Of a stretch of 64,000 bases of DNA, positions 1 through 11,800 are shown one piece after another (within the stretch, counting starts at the first letter, position 1; each line of letters begins with the position of its first letter). A model generated the notes under the pieces. It saw only the letters and a program-made list of their open reading frames with translations, was not told the origin of the DNA and searched no databases. The translations under genes were made by a program, and so were the position numbers. Source of the DNA: Sipunculus nudus (Eukaryota > Annelida > Sipuncula > Golfingiida > Sipunculidae); assembly GCA_026874595.1 (NCBI GenBank), contig CM049322.1, positions 48,525,340 through 48,589,339 on the forward strand, in the 5' to 3' direction.

Positions 1-118
1 ATTCATGAAATTCAAAACATTTCTTATCTTCTATTTGTGTAGAAATTTTAAAGTGATATTTACAAAACACAAAACATCAGGTAATTCTCCATCAAGTTTA
101 ACTTTAGTTTATATTATC

Positions 119-148
119 GTATCTGCCAAAACGAAGTTTTGCGGATAC
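119..148 (-). repeat. Hairpin terminus of a dispersed repeat
   Basis: Near-perfect inverted repeat GTATCTGCCAAAAC, loop GAA, GTTTTGCGGATAC, followed by CGCCGCCGCC at 171-184. The same hairpin with the same GC-rich neighbour recurs in opposite orientation at 37105-37134 and, diverged, at 45043-45070. Confidence 0.65.
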
Positions 149-170
149 TATGTTTTTGACAGGGTTCCAC

Positions 171-262
171 CGCCGCCGCCGCCGGTTGTTATAAGATATT
201 GATAGATAGACAAGTAGATAGATAGATAGAAAGAGAGAGAGAGAGAGTGAGCGAGAGAGAGG
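171..262. repeat. Simple repeats (CGC)n, (GATA)n, (GA)n
   Basis: CGC trinucleotides to 184, then GATA units about 203-226 and a GA-rich run to about 262. Confidence 0.85.
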
Positions 263-511
263 AAGGCTTTGTACATGATCTTGCAATGAGCCATCTGGGA
301 AAACTAAACTAAGAACATCTTGCATTGATTATTGAGTCTTTTATACTGTTTTATCAAGTTAAATTCCAAATAACATGAAGGCAAGAGATTATTTTGTTCT
401 GATCAACAAATTACATCTTTTTTCATTAAATAGATAGTTGTCTTTAAAAGAAATAAATCATTTGTATAATTTTCTACTCCCAATGTTTAAATGAAAATTC
501 AGATATTTATA

Positions 512-518
<7 letters not shown>

Positions 519-559
<41 letters not shown>

Positions 560-585
560 GAGTGTGTGTGTGTGTGTGTGTGTGC
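519..585. repeat. (TG)n microsatellite, interrupted
   Basis: Two runs of GT dinucleotides separated by a short AGGGA interruption near 557. Confidence 0.9.
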
Positions 586-1117
586 AATTAACTCCTGACA
601 TCCACTTCAGTAAATCTATACCAGGCCCTTAGTTCACTATGAAGATACTGGATTCATGCCTAATTTGTAAAATTAATGTATGTGCAAAATATTGAAATTC
701 CCATCAACTACCACAAAGATGTCAGTGTATCACACGGGGAGTATTTACAAAACACAGGAAGGGAGGAATCAAAATACGGTCAGGACTTTGCCCCTGGTTA
801 ATTATGTTCAGGTTATGAGAGACCACGTTCCTGCCAAAATGAGTCATGCTCTGAGCTTAGACCTTTGTTGGTTCAGCTATGACTACACTGGGCTGCCTCC
901 CTACTACAATGTGTCATGTGTGGTTTGTTAACTCTGGCATTCAATGATAACCATATATATGTGAAAATCATGACTGAGATGGTTTTAATGTTAGTTTATG
1001 ATATCATGCTGTGGGTGCTGGCTGAAAATGGCATTTTTCTGTCATGATGCCTTAGCCTGGCTCTCATGATTTGTCTGAAGTGCTGAAGTAATTCACCAAC
1101 TATTAGTTCTTTCTCAA

Positions 1118-1862
1118 CTTTTTTTATATAAATATGTATACAGGATTTTGATACAACTTGTACAAAATCAACTTAAATTAAACTGTAACACCAGTGTAAA
1201 ATCATAATTATACTTACACTCTGTAAGGCAGTATAACTAAATCATGCAACATTTAAAGTGCCCCCCCACGAGTGCGATGCACTTGGGACACAAATAAAAC
1301 CTAGTTTTTTGCACTCACGAAATGTGAAAGGTCCATGGGGACATCAAATCTACCTGACCTTAATGTATAAAAGTTGTATATCAACCATGTAATGTTGGGT
1401 CTGAAATGTCTGCTTTGTCCTACACAGCCTGTTGTTGTTTTCCCAAGCACGCACTAACTCCATTTGAAAATGACGTAATAGCCATTCAAAATGGCAAAGT
1501 TTATGGTAAATGCCAATAATCATGTCTTACACCCTGTTCCATTTTTAGCATACAAGTTTCAAAGTCATGACAGTTGTGTCAGATACCTAGTTTTCTAGCA
1601 GAGTTAAATAAAATAAAACACCTTTGATAGGTATGTTTAATTCTTACTACAAGTCAAGAATGATCTTTTCATGATGGGATTTGTTAAGTTTCAAACAAAG
1701 AGTTCCTCTTTCAGTTTCTTTTTTTGCATACATGTTTTAACTGGAAAGTCATACCACTTGTATAAAATTAAATGAACTGTGTAATTTGCTACAGGTGTAA
1801 CTTCATAATTTCACTTACTACCTTAAAGTGGGTTTACTAAACCATGCTACATATTTCTGCAA
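1118..1862. repeat. Pair of diverged direct repeats (about 1118-1260 and 1720-1862)
   Basis: Both copies share the order TATACAxG, ACTTGTAxAAAAT, AACTGT, CAGGTGTAA or CAGTGTAA, CATAATT, ACTTAC, then TAAACCATGC or TAAATCATGC. They look like an old duplication of about 140 bp. Confidence 0.5.
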
Positions 1863-2087
1863 GTTATTCCACTTGACCAATGCTCTCAATAGCAGGATTT
1901 GCTATGTACAACCATCACAGAGTTGGCACAGGCCCAAAATTTTTTAACCAATGAGTACTTAGTATCACAGATTTGTGACAATTCTTGGCTTTGTGACAAT
2001 TTCCTATGGCAAAAACAAAGCAAACCAGGTATATTGTTAAGAAAGAACTGAATACAGCAGTCACGCAAACAGAATTCATCCCTAATC

Positions 2088-2093
2088 TTTATT
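2088..2093 (-). terminator. Polyadenylation signal AATAAA for the Ig receptor
   Basis: On the minus strand AATAAA is the first canonical signal after the stop at 2754, giving a 3' UTR of about 660 nt. No better hexamer was seen between 2094 and 2753. Cleavage would fall roughly at 2060-2075. Confidence 0.5.
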
Positions 2094-2753
2094 TTCATTG
2101 TACAGCTTACAGAAATCTATCAGCTGCATGCTGTGTAACCCTACATCCTTCCATCCTTCCATCACAGATCCTTTCTCATCAAAACAACCTCTTCCAGTTA
2201 TGAGATTGTCAGAAAGGCATGGGCTACTTTTCTCAACAGTCAAAATTCCTAATCAGAATTTATCATAACTCAAGAAAAAAGGCTTGTTCACCCTGAACAG
2301 ACACATGTTTACCATATTTCACTTAAATTTCATCAAGTCAGCATGACAAAAACACTTGTGTGCACCTAATTATCTGAAAGGAACTGTAATACGACATGTT
2401 ACAATGGCCTATATCTGTGCCCTTAAATGAATTTATACCTATGCCATTGGTGTTTTTAGAGGGCCTGATGGGGGAATGGATACACTATACCTATTATCCC
2501 CTATAACCAGCAGCGTAACATAATTCAACCTCTCAGAACTATAGTAACCGAGTAAGTGTGTCATTCATTAAACAGCTGGCTCATCATTATTCTGAATGGT
2601 ACACTAGTGACCCAAAAGTTACAAAGTTAAACACCTTGTGTTGCAAAGACAACCAAACCACATGCAATAAACCAGATGCTGTAACCTCATTTGCTTGTAA
2701 ACATGAAATAAACAATAACACAGCGTCAATTAACAGTGGATTAATTTACTGTG

Positions 2754-2874
2754 TCAAACAGGGTGAATGCCGTTGCTCCTCTGGTGAACCTCTTTTATAT
2801 CGGTGCATCTTCTCAGTTTCACTGCGGTGTCTCGGTTATCCAGATATACAGAGTCATCTCGGTTATCCAGGTAA
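2754..2874 (-). CDS. Ig receptor exon 9: C-terminal tail with duplicated YLDNRD motif
   Basis: Acceptor AATTTGTTCAG|T; the split codon GG|T gives Gly417. The reading frame runs 39 residues to TGA at 2756-2754. It begins YLDNRDDSVYLDNRDTAV: the hexapeptide YLDNRD occurs twice with a 9-residue (27-nt) period, placing Tyr418 and Tyr427 in identical acidic contexts. The C-terminus is GIHPV, which does not match the standard class I or II PDZ-ligand patterns. Tyrosine phosphorylation and SH2-type binding are possible but inferred. The 3' UTR follows down to about 2090. Confidence 0.82.
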
Positions 2875-5800
2875 CTGAACAAATTTTGGATTATGTAAGT
2901 TAACTCCTACATAATAAATATGACTATCCTATCCACCAATTTTATGGTATATACAGTTTTTTTCTATAATCCAGCTGAGACAATGGCTTAAGTACTGGAA
3001 GAAAGTGAAGATACTTTTATGAAGGATGTAACCTTCCTAACTCCAATATATTTAAGATAATTTGCCCTGGGAGACCACAAAATTTGAGAATTATAAACGT
3101 AAAGTAAAATTAACTTACCCAGCTTTTGAACTCATGCCTGCACCTGCAAATAATATAATATAATATAATACTACAATGTAAAATAATGTAAAATTAAGCT
3201 TTACTTCTTTCTTAAATTATTACAAAATATTTAATAAAACAATATACTGTATACAGCATATATTTCCAAACAAATAATGTTATATCATATAATATTATAT
3301 ACAGTATAGCGCAGTTTTTCTGAATGTGTCAGGGGACAAGCTTTTTGATTAGTAATACAAATTTTCGAAAACACAGTCAAGGGTCTAGTGGCAAGATCAT
3401 AGAACAGTTAATGATAAACTTAATGCCATTTTACCCCTTGGACAGGGTACCCTACTCAAGCATAAGTGAGATATGAATGATACCTCACCAATGCTCATGC
3501 GAGTAAACTGCTCAGTTATTTGGCGTGACATCCTAGCCCAAGCTGACGAACTATGCTTGCTTGAGTCAAACAAGATATGGTTGATAACAAAAAAGCAATC
3601 TTGCATTAACTGTTCAGCCACATTCTGAGGCTATAGGGAGCCTAGCCCTGCGCCTCTAACTGTAGTTTTCACACCTCTGACCTGGTGACAACATCAGCCC
3701 AGAACTAATTAATTAGGGTGATCAATGGTCTTAAACACCTTACTGCAGGCCCTTGTGATCCGTCATTACAAAAAATTATGTAGAGTATTTGCATGCTTGA
3801 AAAATATTTCATAAACATGAATAAATTTTCAGTTCCTCATTAAATAATTTGGAAAAACTTTTTTCCAGAAAAATAAATTTCTGAAAAAACAAGGGACCTA
3901 TGGGTCACGACGCTCAGCTGATAAATATGATAAAAAAATATTATTTAGAAATGAGGCACATGCTGGTTTTGTGTGGTAATAAATATAAGCTGTATTATGA
4001 GTTGTTGTTGTTTAGCTTATGTATGATTTTGATAGTACCTTTGGAGACAGGGAAGAGGATTGATTTCATTTATTTTATTAACAATTGGAGTACTATTGTC
4101 ACACAGATTTTGACTTGGCCATATAACTTATAAGCAAAACATATAATATAAGAGTTTAACTATTTATTAAAAAAAATTACAAATATTGTCCCAAATATAA
4201 TTTTTATTAAAAATAATAAGAGAATCATATGATTTTTTAAAATGAAATATAACTGATATGATTATTAAAATAATATTAAAGAATATATTCATGAATGCAT
4301 TCATGAATACATTTTGAAAGTATTTGCACAAGTATTCATATACTTTCATTTTTACCTGAATTCCCATTCTTTATGCAAGAAATTTTATAATGGAGTACAT
4401 AATCATATTCGTATTTAAATACAATTACAAAGTATTCGCACCATGTCTGGTATTTATTCAGTTTTCACCAAACAATGATGTTGAGAATCCAGAATATACA
4501 AAATTCACACATTTAAATAATGACCATAAGTACCTGGTTTTATGGCTTTTATTTATATTAAAAAATAACTGTAAAAAATTCAATTTGGACTAATTTCACA
4601 TCAATGTACACACTAGACACAGTAGGAATCTAGATTAATATTATCAACTGCATCTTTGTCTATCATTAATTTCCTTCATATGATCCCTAATGATTAGTAA
4701 TGAATAATATGATTTACTTCTTTATCATTAAAATTGAACTGAAAAATGCCATAGGTGACTGCATGGTGTTATTTGGAATATGTGACATTCTACCCATTGA
4801 TACAAGATTCTTATATCATCAGTAACTGCAAGTTAATTTCCTGTTATTATAAACTAACAAATTCCTTTTCTATTTTTCTTTAATTTGTTATTAAAAACCA
4901 ATAAAAATTTATTAATTTGTTGTTTATTGTTATGTTGTTGGTTAAAACTACTAGATGAGTTGGGTTGGACACCTGGATCAACTGTGGCTGGCCATAAGCT
5001 GCCTGGATTCCTGTATGCCTCGCCTCAAGCGTGCATAATTTGATGAATGGTCAACAAGGTAAACATACAGGTGACTCAAGAGGGGCTGGAGAGAGCCAAA
5101 GTCTTACAGGGTCTCATAAAAAACATTAATAAAAGCTACAATTTTTGGCCAATTTCTTTCAGCTTTCTAAACTTAAAAGCTGAAATCCTTATGTGTGCAT
5201 GATATGAAAATTATATCAACAGTACTCATGGGAAACAAACGTGCCATGGTCACAGTTGGGCAAAATTTAAGGTACTAATTTTATATTTATACTAATAACT
5301 TATAAAATTTGAAAAATTCAGAACTAATTTTGGGTATTCAATTGAATTTTGATTAAATAATGTTACATCCCTGACAAAAAAATCTCTAGCAATGCCCTTG
5401 TTAAGGGAGTAAATATATTTCTTGATTTTTTACAAAGTGCATTATGTTTGGGCCCATAACTTAAAACAATTACACAATACTGACATCATTCTGGGATGTG
5501 CATAGAGAATGAAAAATATGTATATTGTTTATGATTAAAGTCAGATCAGTGGTTTTGATATTAGGCAGTCTTGAAGTGTAACAATGGGTTTTTAATGAAA
5601 AAATGAAGTTTTTCATTAATATCTCGAAGGTATTAAGACCTCGTGACCAAATTCTTGGCATGGTAGGGGATTTTGGAGACATCTAACTGTATGCTGAATT
5701 TAAGGAACTTAGAGCTGAAGCTGGGGAGCTGAGCTTTTGCAAACTGCATAACACTAGCTTGATGTAAACAATATGTTACAAGGTGCTTGAAAACTTGATT

Positions 5801-8800
5801 AAAATCTACAGTTTTTGATCAACTGGTTTCAAATTTTTTGTGTTAACAGTTGAAATGCTGACAAAAACATGCTGTGAAAATTAAATCCACAGTACTTACA
5901 GGAAAAAAACGTGCCATGGTCAAAGTTGGGCAAAATTTAAGGTACCAATTTTTTATTTTTATTAATATTTTAAAAAATTTAAAAGATTTTCATCTAATTT
6001 TGGGTATACAATTTAATTTTGATTAATTAAAGTTATATTACTGGAAAAAAAGTCCACAGCTTTAACATTTTTTGTGTTAAGTGATCAAATATCTTTCCTT
6101 ATTTTTTTCAAAATGCATTATGTTTGGGCCCAGAACTTTTTTAAATTAAATAATACAGACATAATTTCTGGCATGTACATAGGAACTATATAGAGGAATA
6201 TTTATGGTAAATATGAGGAAAAACAGATGAGTGGTTTTGATATTAGGCAGTCCTAAAGAGTGAAAATAGGTTTTTAATAAAAAATTAAGGTTTTTCCTTA
6301 ATTTCTCAAAGAAACGAAGTTGCAAAGACCCAGTTTTCGGCTTGGTAGGAGATCTTGGGGACATCTAACATTATGCCGAATTATGGATTCCTAGGTCTTA
6401 CGGTTTCAAAACGTGCCACATCTACGGACGGACGGACGGACGGACGGACGGACAGACGGACGGACGACGGACAATGGACCACGACTATAGCTCAGATGAC
6501 TTATAGTCAGCTGAGCTAAAAATGGCATTCGGAAAAACGGCCATATACTGTATCTTTATTCAAAAATTTTGATTTTGTGTCTAAAATTCCCCAATTGCTG
6601 ACCCACCTAAGCTGACCTGTATAATAAGCAGGTACCTGTATTGACCATGACAGGTTTTATACATATGATGTAGGTACCTGTATATGTGTTAACGAGGGGC
6701 TCCACCTTGAGTGAATGCAGGTATAACTTTATGATCATATGACTGACCTGTACTAAACTTTATTTCAACAAATTCTATAAAATTGTGATTTCAACATTAT
6801 TAGAATATTTTTCTTCATTATTATACCACTTTAAGGAGGGGAGCTATTAAATTTTCCTTCTGGTTCATTATTTGGCTGTCTTTCTGTACGGAACTTTAAA
6901 CAAAGAGAAACCAACAAATACTAATGAAGTTTTGTAGGTAGTTAATGTTAATACTCAGAGAAAAGTCATATACTTCTTAAAGTATAAATCACAGAGCTCA
7001 TTAGGTCAAACAAAATATTTTAATATATGATATGAAATGTTTAACAAATGAGTCAACATAATGAAATGGTTATTGATGTTAATTACTAAACAGAACTGAA
7101 ATATTAAGGATCCAAGCTATGTCTTACATTTATCAACTGATGCCTAAATTATTAATTAAGTTCCCTTTTCCCTTCCCTTTCAAGGAAGTTACAGTAATAG
7201 TTAATGCCAATGAACCTTTTATGTAAACATAAAGCAAAGGCTATCTGCATGTGCAAATCATCAACATTAGGATGCAAAATACCCATGAGTTTTTGTGCTA
7301 AACATCTCTGGCTTTGCTGAATTTTTTTTTGTTTCCCAAAATGGTCAACAGATGGCAGTGTTGGACAATAAAGGAACTGAAATAAATAATTAGGTCATGG
7401 TCATAGGTTAATAATTTAATTTGGAACATAAAACATTTTTACTCAACTAATGTGAGTTACGTTACTTAAACTGCATACAAACCAGTCTGCATGACACAAT
7501 ACAGACATATCATGCAGTGGTTGTTTATTTATCATGCTCTGTCTGGAAGTATTTATAACTATCAGGAAATGCCAATTGTTAACATTCAGTCATGCAAATC
7601 GCCATCCCCTGATGGAGTGACAGGTAGCATTTTGAGCATCCCGTTAACTGTCACATACAGAGGACAAAGGTGATTTCACAATACACTTGCCTGACCGGGG
7701 CGTTATAAGGTCAGTCAGTATGTTGACCACGGCAGGCAGGTGTCCTACTGATATTAACAGTCAGTAGTAATTACTGTGATACCAGGAAACTATCAATCAC
7801 CTGTTTTAATGGCAGTTGCCATGGCAACGACCTGTATCTCAGGTCAACTGATTAATGAGGTGTACACAGCTGTGAGGAGCTACTGATATTTGGTGCCCCT
7901 TATAAGGGCGTTCCCTTTGATACACAGTACACCTTGTAAGGCCATGTTTCTCAGGCCAAGATCTGACTCAGAGCATAAACAAAGTTCTTGCACTCAAAAC
8001 AGATTAAAATGGCATGACCAGTGCTGCCACAGAGTATTTTTATATTGACAACATATATTGAGTATTACTAAAAAATTTTTTATGTCATGTGCTGGGAGTG
8101 TTGACTTTTGTGTCAGTGTAATTGAAGAGACAGATGAGTCACAATGAAGATACAAAAAAAAATATTAAGGTTGTAACAGATTAGTAATTTTTGAAAAACA
8201 AGAGTGACCTGATGGTGACACCAAAATTTGTAATAAGACACAAATAGTACATCAATAATGAAGAACCAAAAATAAAGGATGAATCTGACAACTTTCTGTA
8301 CTGTTATGTCAAACGAAGAGGTTACTCAGGTGTACTAAAGTTATGTGAAGATGACCACTGAATTGAGGAGGGACACCGTGTCACCAAGATATATCATCAT
8401 GCTGCAGAGTCCCTGTACACAGCAGTTTAACAGAAGCATTTAACTAAATCAGACTCTTTGTCCTGTTTATGTTAACTCAAACAAAACAGCGCCTACATGA
8501 CATAGACATTACAAAGGTGTGAGTGAGACTTTCAAACGTTTTTGGTAACAAATAGCTGTTTTGATGATGAAATCAAAAAGTTATTACTGAACCTCATGGC
8601 CTGACTTGATGTCAATCAGAACTGAAAGTAAACTAAGAGTTACATGACATTGGTCGGTTGTTTGAAATATCCTTGACCTTTATGAAATTACTGACCTTGA
8701 CATGTTAGCTTCATTTGACCTTGACCTGCAGTGTGATGACTAAATGACCTTGACCTATATAATAAAATTTCATGACCTTGACATTAATAGACATACCTGG

Positions 8801-11800
8801 ATCCTTCTTTCGGCTCTTGCAGCACAGGAAGAAGACAATGAGCGCAATCAATATTCCAACAAACAAAATGGCTGCCACTGAGATACCAGCTATGGCTCCC
8901 GCTGATAAAGGCTGACCTGAAACATAATAATGAAAATGACTTTACATTTCACAATAATGAATACACATGTACAGACACACCCACAGTAGAAACACGAATG
9001 AGACAGGACTTTTCTGGATAAATGGTCTGATCCTTCACATATATCTTCCGCTACAAGGTATATTGTTTGACCTATTAAGGTACAATCAAAATGACTATAT
9101 GCTCAATAATTATATTGTATTAACTATATGAGAACTTATAACACACTTGCAGACAAAGAAACAATTTCAATCTTAATAATCCAAAGAAATTCAAAAGTTG
9201 TATTGTGTCAACCGAAGCAATTCGGGAATATCACTCTTTTCTCTCTGCAAAAATCATTTTGTATTTTTTGTCAGCCCCTGTAACTGCCTCTGAAATGCAA
9301 GAAGTCCATCATATTAACCATATACCTGTCACATTATTATGATAAGCATATTTAACATGATTCCATAAAGAAACCTATAATTACCAGGAACCGTGTGATG
9401 GAGATTTTACTAAACTAGAAAGTAAAAATAACTTGAGTGCAGAAAGATGTAATAATTACAGTTACACGAGTGTAACTGTAAAATTACACTAAAGCTGCAG
9501 ATTTAGCTCCCGGCAGTAAAGTTACGACAATCACCATAAAGCCAGTAAGGAATGACTATTATAATTCACAGTTTTCATCAAAGTCAAACATATACACACA
9601 CATCAACTCAGTTCAGCTTGAAGTTTGCCTCAATTTAATTTAATTAATCACTAAGTAACTCCCGGTCCTGTTGAACCTCAAATGAGTCACGTTTTTTTTC
9701 AGCCTCTGCCACTTTGACAGAATGAGCTTTAAACAATGTAAATATATATATAAATATTTATATATAAATATATATATACATCATACCTATAGAAAACATT
9801 AAATATGTAATATTAGGCACTTTTTTTAAGAATCAGTGCAGGATGGCAATATTTTTTTAAACTTGTTTTTGTATGTTTCTATAAAAATGTCATATGATCA
9901 AGGGAAAGCATGAAAATAGAAGATTTTTTTTGCTGAACAGATAAAAGCACTACATAACAAAGGAAATCTTATCAAAATGGTATTATTTTATCTTCTTGAA
10001 AGATGAAAATCAAAATACAATTTTTTGATGGAGGGGTTAAAATTGACATTTCTATAAAAATGTCATATGATCAAGGAAAAGCATGAAAATAGAAGATTTT
10101 TTTTGCTGAACAGATAAAAGCACTACATAACAAAGGAAATCTTATCAAAATGGTATTATTTTATCTTCTTAAAAGATGAAAATCAAAATACAATTTTTTG
10201 ATGGAGGGGTTAAAATTGGTATGGGCAGTGCTTAAGAAACATACCTTTCATTTTTGTCCTTTAGAAACAAATTTATACTGGTGAAACTCACCAACAGCTG
10301 CTTAAATCTGTGATTTTTTTTCCCCCAGACCACAAGTTAAGTATAATCATGCAGTCTTTATAGCTATAGCCAGGCAATACAAACTGTATTTACTTAGTAT
10401 CCCTGAAGACAGTTAAATTCCAGAACTTGTCAGGGATGAAACAATTGTTATCATGAGATACATCCTGAAATAAAAGGACCTGTACTGCATATAGTTTAAT
10501 ACATGTTCTGCCCAGTAACAGCAGGCAAGCCTAACTCCTGTCAACAGATAAGTGGAAATGCATCACACAGTATTTACTAAAACAAAATCTGAATTTATCT
10601 TTTTTTTCTAAGAAGTATATTATAAGTCCTCTCCCTAGGACGCTTTTATGTCAGTTTGTTAGACCAATATTCAGACTTTATAACTGGTCCTTGAATATTT
10701 ATGTTTGACATATCTAAAAATAGCCCCACCAAACAATAGGAACACAACAACGTTAATGTCATCTTCAGAGACTGATGGCATCATTGTCAAGGGGTACCCT
10801 GCAGTGACAACACAAAAGACTGTAATTAGTGTTTTACACAATTACTGTAACTACCTAATGGGGGAAGAAGAATAGCCATACCCCCTTCCTCTCTTTACGA
10901 TGCCAGCCATACACACATTGATAAATACACCAATTACAGGTACAAACCCTGCAGGTCACATGGTAGGGCATGCAGTAGTTAGAGACTATCGTAAATCTTA
11001 ACGCGAGCTTATGTTTTCTAAGTAGGGCGACCAGGCCAGAAACTCCTGCTGATCGCACTGAATGCCAGGAATGTGCTTATTATGAAATACAGGTCCCAGG
11101 ACAAATCCCTGTTACATACAGCAATCTGTTCATATAATGCAGTTTGTGACAGACCAGAAGCTCCCTTGATATTGCCCCAATGGTAAACTGTGGTTGGCTT
11201 TATATTCAAGAGGCTGACATTTCGCGATCTATTTATTTTGAATGATTTGCAAAGGTTTTATTTTCGCGAATGCACTAGAACCTTTAACATCTAAATCAGC
11301 AGTATTGTTATTTGGTATAAAATAAGAACAACGTCTACAACACCTACTCATTTCATTCTATTAGACCTGTGGCACAGTCAATATATCCCCAATATAATGG
11401 CATGTTTAATAATAATTAATTCGTGTTTGCATATGCAAGTTCTGATATTATCACAGATAAGGCCTGCTGATTAACGATCCATATTTCTAGATATGTGATA
11501 CCTTATATGATTGTGCAGATGCACAAGCTACATTTGTTCATCTTGGTTGATGGACATCATATTCCCGAGGGTTTCATATTCGCGATTATATCCCATATGT
11601 CTACTAAGATGTCAGAGTGGCCGGACTTGCCTTATCAAAAACTGTACTGAAAACCTGGATGAGCTAACAAATATTTTCATCATTATGGACAATATCTCAT
11701 TGTCCAAAAGTATGCTGCTACTTAACATAAACCACATCAACTGTGAGATTATTTACTTTCTAACAGTAATCTTCAGGTGTGAAAATGCTTCCATTATAAC

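Larger units (their letters stand above)
1..2087. other. Intergenic sequence downstream of the Ig receptor
   Basis: No exon supported. It contains a hairpin repeat end (119-148), simple repeats (171-262, 519-585) and a pair of diverged direct repeats (about 1118-1260 and 1720-1862). The short open frames have no splice-site or composition support. Confidence 0.6.
3144..8796 (-). other. Ig receptor intron 7 (5.65 kb)
   Basis: Contains the 2.6-kb palindrome-ended element at 3893-6517, a possible regulatory block around 7690-7930, and a cluster of GACCTTGAC sites at 8640-8785 next to the transmembrane exon. No further exon with matching phases was convincing. Confidence 0.6.

Noticed and set aside
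680-931. 83-codon plus-strand open frame with tyrosine-rich C-terminal part
   Set aside because: No matching splice sites, start context or recognisable domain.
2006-2203. Open frame beginning MAKTKQT, reminiscent of a histone H3 start
   Set aside because: Similarity stops after seven residues, there is no histone core, and the frame overlaps the receptor 3' UTR end on the other strand.
2558-2878. 106-codon plus-strand open frame
   Set aside because: It is antisense to the receptor's last exon and 3' UTR; the minus-strand exon has splice and phase support and this frame has none.
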